DNA of 47,764 nucleotides from Mycobacterium sp. AT1 (GTDB taxonomy: Bacteria > Actinomycetota > Actinomycetes > Mycobacteriales > Mycobacteriaceae), in NCBI RefSeq assembly GCF_002043095.1, contig NZ_MVOC01000041.1:1-47764 (forward strand). The letters are read 5' to 3'. Each line of letters starts with the position of its first letter. The first letter of the stretch is position 1. The translations under genes were made by a program, and so were the position numbers. The notes under the pieces were generated by a model that ran no database searches, was not told the DNA's origin, and saw only the letters and a program-made list of their open reading frames with translations. Positions 22,956 to 30,729 of the stretch are shown here, piece by piece.

Positions 22956-24218
22956 CTATTGACGGTAGCTGGCCAGGAAGTTGCCGAGCCGGTCGATCGC
23001 GTTGGTGAGATCACGTGCCCACGGCAGCGTCACGATGCGAAGGTGATCGGGTGCGGGCCAATTGAATCCGGTGCCCTGCACCACCAGGATCTTCTCCTGC
23101 AGCAGCAGGTCGAGCACCAACTGCTCGTCGTCGTGGATGTCGTGCACCTCGGGGTCGAGGCGGGGGAACGCATAGAGCGCCCCCTGGGGCTTCACGCAGG
23201 ACACCCCGGGGATCTCGTTGAGCTTGTTCCAGGCGACGTCGCGCTGTTCGAGCAGGCGCCCGCCGGGCAGAACCAAGTCCTCGATGCTCTGATGGCCGCC
23301 GAGGGCCACCTGAATGGCGTACTGCGCAGGCACATTCGGGCAGAGTCGCATGTTGGACAGCAGGTTGATGCCCTCCAGGAAGCTGGCTGCATGCTCCTTG
23401 GGCCCGGTGATCGCCAGCCAGCCGGAGCGGTAGCCAGCCACGCGGTAGGCCTTGGAGAGTCCGTTGAACGTCAGGCACAACTGATCGGGTGCCACCGACG
23501 CCATCGCAATGTGCTCGGCGTCGTCGTAGAGGATCTTGTCGTAGATCTCGTCGGCAAGCAGCAGCAGTTGGTACTTGCGAGCCAAATCGGCAATCTGCTC
23601 GAGGTTTTCGCGGGTGTAGACCGCACCGGTCGGGTTGTTCGGGTTGATCACGACGATCGCCTTGGTGCGTTCGGTGATCTTCGACTCGATGTCGGCGACG
23701 TCCGGCATCCAGCCCTGCGTCTCGTCGCACAGGTAGTGCACGGGCGTGCCGCCGGCCAACGCCGTCGACGCGGTCCACAGCGGGTAGTCGGGTGCCGGTA
23801 TCAGCACTTGGTCGCCGTTGTCGAGCAGCGCCTGCAGCGTCATCGTGATGAGCTCGGAGACGCCGTTGCCGAGGTAGACGTCGTCGACGTCCAGGTACGG
23901 GAACCCGTCCACCAGTTCGTATTTGGTGACCACTGCCCGGCGGGCGGAGACGATGCCCTTGGAGTCGGAGTACCCCTGGGCGTAGGGGAGCGCCTGGATC
24001 ATGTCGCGCATGATCACGTCGGGTGCCTCGAAGCCGAACGGGGCGGGGTTGCCGATGTTCAGCTTGAGGATGCGATGGCCGTCCGACTCGAGCCGTGCCG
24101 CGTGTTGGTGCACGGGGCCACGGATCTCGTAGAGGACGTCCTGCAGCTTGGTGGACTGCGCGAACGTGCGTTGCCGCGGCTGGTTACCGGTATGCCACGG
24201 CACCTGGTGGGTACTCAC
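22956..24218 (-). CDS. aspC: pyridoxal-phosphate aminotransferase (AspC/AlaT type)
   Basis: The 420-residue class I aminotransferase has LNIGNPAPFGFEAPDVI, the cofactor region YLGNGVSELI, INPNNPTGAVY, LLADEIYDKILYDD, the Schiff-base lysine in NGLSKAYRVAGYRSGW, and the C-terminal LRIVTLPW Arg that holds the substrate carboxylate. It corresponds to Rv0337c by order, lying next to the Rv0338c-like etfD. It transfers amino groups between aspartate or alanine and 2-oxoglutarate; the exact preference is uncertain, since close relatives are annotated as alanine aminotransferases. The GTG at 24218 is chosen; an ATG at 24251 adds 11 residues. Confidence 0.9.
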   Translation of the reverse strand: MSTHQVPWHTGNQPRQRTFAQSTKLQDVLYEIRGPVHQHAARLESDGHRILKLNIGNPAPFGFEAPDVIMRDMIQALPYAQGYSDSKGIVSARRAVVTKYELVDGFPYLDVDDVYLGNGVSELITMTLQALLDNGDQVLIPAPDYPLWTASTALAGGTPVHYLCDETQGWMPDVADIESKITERTKAIVVINPNNPTGAVYTRENLEQIADLARKYQLLLLADEIYDKILYDDAEHIAMASVAPDQLCLTFNGLSKAYRVAGYRSGWLAITGPKEHAASFLEGINLLSNMRLCPNVPAQYAIQVALGGHQSIEDLVLPGGRLLEQRDVAWNKLNEIPGVSCVKPQGALYAFPRLDPEVHDIHDDEQLVLDLLLQEKILVVQGTGFNWPAPDHLRIVTLPWARDLTNAIDRLGNFLASYRQ

Positions 24219-24411
24219 GCCGTCAAGTCTCCCATGGCTGTTCAAGCGCATTTCTCGCCCGCCGCCGTCGGCGCAGGTCGAACGGGGAGTCGGTTCGCCA
24301 TCGTTTTCACGACAGGTCGGACACGTTCGTGCAAATCCTGGCTACGATCCCGTGATTTGCGCCGGGGTGGCGGTTAACTTGCTGAGTCCGTATCGGTCGG
24401 AAGGCGCAGAG

Positions 24412-24825
24412 ATGAAGCTGGTAGTCACACGCACGTTGGCCGCGGCCTCGGCGATCACGGCCGTTGCCGTGGGCCTGGCAGCGCCGGCCCTGGCCGATCC
24501 GCCGTTGCTCAACGGAACATACGCCGGTGGCGACGTCCTCAACCTCTGGACGATTGCGACGACGTGCGGAACCTCGGGGTGCGCGGGCACCGTCTCCAGC
24601 AATCAAGGCTGGGCCGTCCCCGCGACTCTCGTCGACGGGAAGTGGTCATTCAAGATCACGAAGCCCGACGGTGCCATCTGCGCCGACGGCAGCTACGCGC
24701 CTGCCTACATCTCGCTGACCCTCGACCCCGCGACGCTGGCAGGCACGATCACCACCGACTCGAACTACGACTGCCCCGGCGGCACGATCACCCAGGCCCC
24801 GTTCCAGCTTCACCAGGTGAGCTGA
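24412..24825 (+). CDS. secreted protein
   Basis: The 137-residue product has a clean Sec signal (VTRTLAAASAITAVAVGLAAPALADP) and a mature beta-rich domain. It has four Cys (ATTCGTSGC, GAICADGS, NYDCPGG) that may form two disulphides, and ends FQLHQVS. It resembles the small secreted proteins common in mycobacteria, but no named family is claimed. The ATG at 24412 has GGAAGG some 11 bases upstream. It is transcribed away from aspC and converges on etfD, 21 bp between stops. Confidence 0.75.
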   Translation: MKLVVTRTLAAASAITAVAVGLAAPALADPPLLNGTYAGGDVLNLWTIATTCGTSGCAGTVSSNQGWAVPATLVDGKWSFKITKPDGAICADGSYAPAYISLTLDPATLAGTITTDSNYDCPGGTITQAPFQLHQVS

Positions 24826-24846
24826 CGCACTCGGGTTCCTAGCCGG

Positions 24847-27800
24847 CTATCGCTTTCCGGGACGACGGACGCCCGGCGCGATGCCGAGGCCCTTCACCGG
24901 GGCCTCGGGTTCGGCTGGCGTCGCCGCGACGACGGGTTCGCTCGCCGGCTCCGGCTCCGGCTCCGGCGCCGATTCGTCGGCCGCGGGGGTCGCTTCCAAT
25001 TCAGGTTGCGGCGCAACGTCTTCCGAGGGCTTCGGGGCGGCTGCCCTCTTGCTCCCCGGGCGACGGGCGATGGCCAGACCCTTGACGGGCGGTTCTGGCT
25101 TCTCGAGACCGAGATCCGAATCGGCCGACTCCGCAGGGTCGGTGCCCGCCTCAGCTTCGTCGGGAGCGACGTTTGCCGGTTGCACGACCGTTGCGGACGT
25201 CTGGGCGGCGGGGGCTGCCGCCTTCTTGCTGCCGGGGCGCTTGGCGATCGACAACCCCTTCACCGGCGGCTCGGCCTTGGCCGGCTCGGACGCAGCGGGA
25301 GCGGTTTCGGCCGCCGGGGCCGCCGGCGCTTCAGAGGCCTCAGAGGCCTCAGAGGCAGCGGGGGCAGCGGCCTTCTTGCTGCCCGGGCGCTTGGCGATGC
25401 CGAGTCCCTTCACGGGAGGTTCGGCGGCTGCCGGTGCCGTCTCGGTCTCCGTCGTCGCCGCGGGTGTCGTCGGGGCGGTCTTCTTGGCACCTGGCTTCTT
25501 GGCGATGGCGAGACCCTTGACCGGGGCTTCGGCGGCGGGTGCCTCGGGAGCGGCGTCTGGTGCGGGCTCGGCCTTGGCGGCGGGCTTGCGGCCCGGCTTC
25601 TTGGCGATGGTGAGACCACCCTTGGCAGGTGCCGCGGCGGCTTCCGTCGTCGCCGTCTCGGCCGTGGCCACCGGTGCGGCCTCTTCCTCGGCGACGACCG
25701 GCTCGGCCTCGGCGGGAGCCTGCTCCTCGCGCTCGGCGACCCGGGCGGCGAAGGCCTTTGCCGCCGCGCCCTTCTCCGGCAACGAGACCGAGTCCTTGTC
25801 CAGCGACGCCAGCAGCAGCTGCGCGACGTCGAGGACTTCGGCCTGCTTGCCCGTCTCCTCGGCGAGGTCACCGACACCGTCGGTCATCATGACGCGGCAG
25901 AACGGGCAGCCGGTCGCGATCTTCGACGCGTTGGTGTTCAGGGCCTCTTCGGCGCGTTCGTGGTTCACGCGCTTGCCGATGTGCTCTTCCATCCACATCC
26001 GCGCTCCGCCCGCGCCGCAGCACAGGCCGCGGTCGGCGTGGCGCGGCATCTCGGTCAGCGTGGCGCCGGAGGCTCCGATGAGCTCACGCGGGGCCGAGTA
26101 CTCCTTGTTGTGGCGGCCGAGGAAGCACGGGTCGTGATAGGTCACGTCCTGGCTGACCGGGCTGACGGGCACCAGTTTCTTGTCGCGGATAAGGCGGTTG
26201 AGCAGCTGGGTGTGGTGCACCACGGTGTAGTTGCTGCCGAGCTGCGGGTATTCGCGGCCGATGGTGTTGAAGCAGTGCGGGCAGGTCGCGATGATCTTGC
26301 GGTCGACGGTCTCGACGCCCTCGAAGACGCCGTTGATGGTCTCGACGTTCTGCGCTGCCAACTGCTGGAACAGGAACTCGTTGCCCGCGCGGCGAGCGGA
26401 GTCGCCGGTGCAGGTCTCGCCGCTGCCGAGGACGAGGAACTTCACGCCCGCGGTCGCAAGCAGTTCGGCGACGGCCTTCGTGGTCTTCTTTGCGCGGTCT
26501 TCCAGCGCTCCGGCGCAGCCGACCCAGAACAGGTACTCGAAGCCGTCGAAGGAGTCGACGTCCTCGCCGTAGACGGGCACGTCGAAGTCGACCTCGTCGA
26601 TCCACTTGGTGCGTTCCTTGGGGCTCTGACCCCACGGGTTGCCGTTGCGTTCGAGGTTCTTGAACAGACCGTTGAGCTCGCCGGGGAACTCCGACTCGAC
26701 CATGACCTGGTAGCGGCGCATGTCGACGATGTGGTCGATGTGCTCGATGTCCACCGGGCACTGTTCAACGCACGCGCCACAGTTGGTGCAGGACCACAGG
26801 ACGTCGGGGTCGATGACGCCGCCCTGCTCCAGGGTCCCGACAAGCGGGCGGGTGGCCTGGTCGGGGCCGGAGCCGAGGATGCGTTCGAACCCGGATTCGG
26901 GCACGTGGTGGTGATCCCCGTGGTCGGCGTCCTTCACCAGGGTTTCGGTGGCACCGCCCTCGGCGGTGTTCTCGGCCGGGGTCTCCTGGCCGCCGATGAT
27001 GTAGGGCGCCTTGGCGAACAGGTGGTCGCGCAGGTTCATGATGACGAGCTTGGGAGACAGCGGCTTTCCGGTGTTCCAGGCTGGGCACTGCGACTGGCAG
27101 CGGCCACACTCGGTACACGTCGTGAAGTCGAGGTAACCCTTCCACGTGAAGTCTTCGATCTTGCCGCGACCGAGGACCGCATCCTCGGCGGGATCCTCGA
27201 AGTCGATGTACTCGCGGTTGTACTCCATGGGCAGCAGCGGGCCGAGGCCGTTGGGCAGGCGCTTGAACGTCACGTTGACCGGGGCGAGGCCGATGTGAAG
27301 GTGCTTGGAGTGCAACACGATCAGCAGGAACACCAGCATGATGCCGATGTGCAGCAGCAGCGCGACGGTTTCGATGTATTCGTTGGCGTGCTGTCCGAAG
27401 ACCTGCATCCACGCGCCCATGCCGTGGGAGAAGAACGCGCCCCAGCCGTAGGGCAGATTCTCGGTCACCACTGCCGCCCCGCGGAAGAACGCGTAGCTGA
27501 GGATGACGAGGAAGATCATGAAGAGGATCAGCCAGGCGCCGCCGGTGTGAGAACCGTAGAAGCGGGAGTCGCGGCCGTATTCCTTGGGCTCCGAACGGAG
27601 TCGGATGATCGAGAAGACGACGATGCCGAGCAAGACGGCGAGGGCGAAGAAGTCCTGGAGGAACCCGAGCGCGTCCCAGTGCCCGACGAACGGGATGGCG
27701 AACTTCGGGTCGAACAGGACGCCGTAGGCCTCGAGGTAGACGGTGGACAGGACGAAGAAGCCCCACATGGTGAAGAAGTGGGCGATGCCGGGGATGGACC

Positions 27801-28008
27801 AGCTCAGCAGTTTCTTCTGGCCGAGGACCTCGGTGAACTGCGTGGTGATGCGCGCCTTGAGGTTGTCCTTGCGGGCGTCCTCGTCGATCGTGGGCTGCCC
27901 CGAGCTGATCAGGTTCACCAGGAAGAGCACACGTTTGGCGGCGAACCCCAAAACGATTGCCGTCAACAGAAGGCCAAGGGTCAGCCTGATTAGGGTTTGC
28001 GTGTCCAC
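24847..28008 (-). CDS. etfD: membrane Fe-S electron-transfer-flavoprotein dehydrogenase (Rv0338c-like) with long repeat tail
   Basis: The 1053-residue product has an N-terminal NarI-like membrane domain (1-245, about six helices with His residues that could hold heme b). Two [4Fe-4S] ferredoxin motifs follow, C298/C301/C304/C308 and C407/C410/C413/C417, then a pair of CCG-type domains (ATCPHCFNT, DPCFLGRH, GLCCGAGGARMW, TGCPFCRVM). It matches Rv0338c, described as EtfD, which passes electrons from acyl-CoA dehydrogenases via EtfBA to menaquinone. Residues 750-1053 are an Ala/Pro/Glu-rich disordered tail with six copies of a basic VKGLxIAKRPGSKK-type motif. The region upstream of the start carries several inverted repeats. 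Confidence 0.93.
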   Translation of the reverse strand: MDTQTLIRLTLGLLLTAIVLGFAAKRVLFLVNLISSGQPTIDEDARKDNLKARITTQFTEVLGQKKLLSWSIPGIAHFFTMWGFFVLSTVYLEAYGVLFDPKFAIPFVGHWDALGFLQDFFALAVLLGIVVFSIIRLRSEPKEYGRDSRFYGSHTGGAWLILFMIFLVILSYAFFRGAAVVTENLPYGWGAFFSHGMGAWMQVFGQHANEYIETVALLLHIGIMLVFLLIVLHSKHLHIGLAPVNVTFKRLPNGLGPLLPMEYNREYIDFEDPAEDAVLGRGKIEDFTWKGYLDFTTCTECGRCQSQCPAWNTGKPLSPKLVIMNLRDHLFAKAPYIIGGQETPAENTAEGGATETLVKDADHGDHHHVPESGFERILGSGPDQATRPLVGTLEQGGVIDPDVLWSCTNCGACVEQCPVDIEHIDHIVDMRRYQVMVESEFPGELNGLFKNLERNGNPWGQSPKERTKWIDEVDFDVPVYGEDVDSFDGFEYLFWVGCAGALEDRAKKTTKAVAELLATAGVKFLVLGSGETCTGDSARRAGNEFLFQQLAAQNVETINGVFEGVETVDRKIIATCPHCFNTIGREYPQLGSNYTVVHHTQLLNRLIRDKKLVPVSPVSQDVTYHDPCFLGRHNKEYSAPRELIGASGATLTEMPRHADRGLCCGAGGARMWMEEHIGKRVNHERAEEALNTNASKIATGCPFCRVMMTDGVGDLAEETGKQAEVLDVAQLLLASLDKDSVSLPEKGAAAKAFAARVAEREEQAPAEAEPVVAEEEAAPVATAETATTEAAAAPAKGGLTIAKKPGRKPAAKAEPAPDAAPEAPAAEAPVKGLAIAKKPGAKKTAPTTPAATTETETAPAAAEPPVKGLGIAKRPGSKKAAAPAASEASEASEAPAAPAAETAPAASEPAKAEPPVKGLSIAKRPGSKKAAAPAAQTSATVVQPANVAPDEAEAGTDPAESADSDLGLEKPEPPVKGLAIARRPGSKRAAAPKPSEDVAPQPELEATPAADESAPEPEPEPASEPVVAATPAEPEAPVKGLGIAPGVRRPGKR

Positions 28009-28254
28009 GCGCGCCTCCCGGGTTGAAGTTACCGCGCAGTAAGATAGCCGGTTACTGGTCGGTAACTTACGCTAGATGCCAGCTCATAGTGGCATCCGTG
28101 GCTTTCGTATCGCTACGAAGGCTGACCTAACCTACCGGTTGGTTGCCTGAGGGGTTGGTGTTAGTTCGCTAGTCGTGAACCCCGACCCCGCCTTCGCTGT
28201 GGCAGTGGTCACATTCGCCGAAACCGCGCTGCGGGGGTCTGAAATTGGCAAATC
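28009..28254 (-). promoter_or_regulatory. etfD promoter region with several inverted repeats
   Basis: Two repeats share the pattern TTAC-N6-GTAA (28029-28042 and 28052-28065, centres 23 bp apart), as in many TetR-family operators. Upstream are GATGCCA-N8-TGGCATC (28075-28096) and TTCGTA-TCGC-TACGAA (28104-28119). All lie within 115 bp of the etfD start. No coding sequence is seen in the 246-bp gap. The cognate regulators are not identifiable from the window. Confidence 0.6.
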
Positions 28255-30729
28255 TCAACTCGGCGCGCCCAGCATCGCCCGCAGCATCGAGATCAGTTCC
28301 GACCGCGACTCCGCCCCCAGCCGACGTCGGATCCGCGCCACGTGGTGCTCGACGGTCTTCGCCGAGATGAAGAGCTGGCTGCCGATGTCCCGGTACGGCA
28401 TGCCCTGCAGCAACAGTTCCGCCACCTCGCGCTCACGATCGGACAATCGGGATTCCCGCGTCGTCGACGAACCAGGCCGTGGCGCCGCCGCCGCAGGCGC
28501 TTCGGCGACGTCTTCGGTGCCCGCGGTGGTGAGCTTCAGGTCGCGAGCCAGCTGGAGCATGGCCCCGGACACCTTGCCGTCGGGGGTGTGCAGCGCCGCC
28601 TGGCTGGCCAGTCTGGTGGCGTCCCAGGTCAGCCCGAACTGCGTCAGCGAGCGGGCCGCGGCGGTCACCTCGCCCGCGTCGACGTGGTTGGCAAGCACCC
28701 GCAGCCAGGTGCGGCCTGCGGTCGCCAAGGCCCGCGCGAAGGAGCTGTTGGCGGCCGCCGCGGTCAGCGCCTGGCCGTGCGGTGCCACCGCCGCGGGCGA
28801 GTTCGCCAGAATGCCTGCGTGCACCCCCGACCAGTGCAGCGGCACCGACCACAGGGGCGGATTGCCAAGGGCGCCAAGCAGAGTGAAGGCCTCGTCGAGT
28901 GCGGGCTTGACGAGGTCGACCTGCCCAAGCCGGGCCGCGGCCACCCACAGTTCGCCGAGCGGAAGCAACGCATAGAGGTCCATGGAGTACTCCGTGAGCA
29001 CCTCCATCGCCGCGTACCAGTGCTTGTGCACGGCACCACTGTCGCCGGCGCGACGGGCCACCGCGGTCTGCAGCGCGGCGGCCCACAACGCGTCGCGCCG
29101 GTGCTGATTCGCACCGTCGGCGGAGGCGGCGTCGGCCGCGGCGGCGGACAGTTGCCCGTCCAGCATGCGGGCCCAGCCCAGCAACAGGGTGTGTCGGCGG
29201 GCGACGAAGCCCTCGTCGTCGCCGGTGCCGCGGACGGCCCTGCCGATCACGCTGCGGGCTCGGACGGAGTCACCGCCGTGCATCGCCACCAACGTGACCA
29301 GAGCGGCCGGGGTGTCGGGAGTGACGGTGGCCGAGACCTGCTCCGTCATCGACTGCGCCAATCGGGCGACGGCCGCCGGGTAGCCGCCGTCGACCGTCAG
29401 CAGCAGTCCCTCGGCGATTCCGCGAGCCGCCCGGGCGGTCGACGTCGGCGGGCCAGAGACCTCGGCGCTCAACGCGGCGCGCGCCGACGCGACGTCGCCA
29501 ACACCGAGGGTGGCCACGACCGCGGCCGACCCCACGACGGCGTCGGGATACGGACCAAGCCAGCGGAAGAGTTCCGCCGCCTGAGCGGCGCTGCCGTCGT
29601 GCAGGGCGACACTCGCCGCGATCCGGACCGCCGCGGCCCGATCGCCCGCGTTCTCGGACCCGAGCAGCTCGTCGGCGAGACGGCCTGCGGTGGCACAGTC
29701 GCCGGTCAAGGCCAGCGCGTCGGCCAGTTTGGCGTTGAGCTCGCTGGCCCCCACCTTCGTGGCCGCGCGGTACAACCGGGCGGCGTTGGCAGGGCGATCC
29801 TGATTGCGGGCGGCGAGATCGGTCAGTGCCGATGCCAGCCGCGGGTCGCGAAGGCCGTGCTCGGCGAGTCGCAGCGCCAGGTCGGTGGACAGCGTCGACT
29901 GCTCGAGTTGTGTTCGCAGCAAGGATGTTTCGACCTGATGATGGCGCGCCGCTCCGATGATCTGGGCGACGTTCTGATGCAGTGCGGCGGTGAACGCCTG
30001 GCTGAGCGACGGGGCGATTAGCCCGCTGGCGCGCGCGACGTCGACCAGCCGCTGCGCCTCGTCCTGGTCAACACGCAGGGCGGCACCGACGTCGTCGGGG
30101 CCGAGCTCCTGGCTGAGCGACGACAGGAGAAGGGTGTCGAGCACCGGTTCCTCCACCCGACGCAACCGCTCGATCAACGCCACCTTGGCGGCCCCCGCGA
30201 CGGCGTCCGCCGCGGACCCGCCGTCCGCGGACACCACCGCGACCAACGCGGCATTGACGAGGAAGGGCAGGCCGGCGCTCGCCGCCATGGTGTCCCTGAC
30301 CAGTTCGGCCGAGGGCGGCACACCGAGGATCTCGGCGGCGAGCCGGTGCACGTCGGACGGCGCCATGGGGGTCAGCGACAGCACGGGCGCCTCGCGGGTC
30401 ATCACCGTGCGGAGGGAGTTCAGTGTGGGCTGGTGCGACAACGGTTCGGCCGCGATCACGATCGTCGCGGCGGGGTCGCCGATCAGCTCGACCAGCCGCT
30501 CCAGATCCGCGGTACCCAGCAGGTGGGCGTCGTCGATGACCACCGCCGCGTCCGGCGGGTCACCAGGCCTAGGAGGGCGTGCGACGACGGTGACGCCCGC
30601 CGCGCGCAACGCGGCTCTGATCTCGGCCAGCGTGGTGGTCTTCCCGGTGCCGACGCCACCCGAGACCAGAAGCTTCATCGGCTCGGTCGGCGACGAAAGC
30701 CAGGTCGCGACCGCGTCGCTGACGGCCAT
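28255..30729 (-). CDS. iniR: large ATP-binding LuxR (LAL-type) regulator, Rv0339c-like
   Basis: The 824-residue product has a STAND/AAA-type ATPase domain at the N-terminus (Walker A SGGVGTGKTT with Lys30; Walker B-like AAVVIDDAHL), a long helical TPR-like sensor region, and a C-terminal LuxR helix-turn-helix (LSDREREVAELLLQGMPYRD, SAKTVEHHVARIRRRLGA). Size, layout and position match Rv0339c, which I recall being called IniR, an activator of iniBAC on cell-wall stress; treat that name as recalled knowledge. Its ATG overlaps the stop of the Hsp70-like gene by one base (TAATG), so the two are made together. Candidate sites are the CCCCTAA clusters to the right. Confidence 0.88.
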   Translation of the reverse strand: MAVSDAVATWLSSPTEPMKLLVSGGVGTGKTTTLAEIRAALRAAGVTVVARPPRPGDPPDAAVVIDDAHLLGTADLERLVELIGDPAATIVIAAEPLSHQPTLNSLRTVMTREAPVLSLTPMAPSDVHRLAAEILGVPPSAELVRDTMAASAGLPFLVNAALVAVVSADGGSAADAVAGAAKVALIERLRRVEEPVLDTLLLSSLSQELGPDDVGAALRVDQDEAQRLVDVARASGLIAPSLSQAFTAALHQNVAQIIGAARHHQVETSLLRTQLEQSTLSTDLALRLAEHGLRDPRLASALTDLAARNQDRPANAARLYRAATKVGASELNAKLADALALTGDCATAGRLADELLGSENAGDRAAAVRIAASVALHDGSAAQAAELFRWLGPYPDAVVGSAAVVATLGVGDVASARAALSAEVSGPPTSTARAARGIAEGLLLTVDGGYPAAVARLAQSMTEQVSATVTPDTPAALVTLVAMHGGDSVRARSVIGRAVRGTGDDEGFVARRHTLLLGWARMLDGQLSAAAADAASADGANQHRRDALWAAALQTAVARRAGDSGAVHKHWYAAMEVLTEYSMDLYALLPLGELWVAAARLGQVDLVKPALDEAFTLLGALGNPPLWSVPLHWSGVHAGILANSPAAVAPHGQALTAAAANSSFARALATAGRTWLRVLANHVDAGEVTAAARSLTQFGLTWDATRLASQAALHTPDGKVSGAMLQLARDLKLTTAGTEDVAEAPAAAAPRPGSSTTRESRLSDREREVAELLLQGMPYRDIGSQLFISAKTVEHHVARIRRRLGAESRSELISMLRAMLGAPS

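Noticed and set aside
25006..27993. Very long open frame (995 codons) on the strand opposite etfD
   Set aside because: It is the antisense of a gene with clear Fe-S motifs; long open antisense frames are expected at this GC content, and its translation has no recognisable domain.
28113..28131. Possible IdeR (iron) box upstream of etfD
   Set aside because: Only the right half resembles the consensus (about 11 of 19 positions), so it is not convincing despite the iron-sulphur product.
28342..30021. 559-codon frame opposite the Rv0339c-like regulator
   Set aside because: The translation is Arg/Gly-rich without domains, while the other strand encodes Walker and helix-turn-helix motifs.
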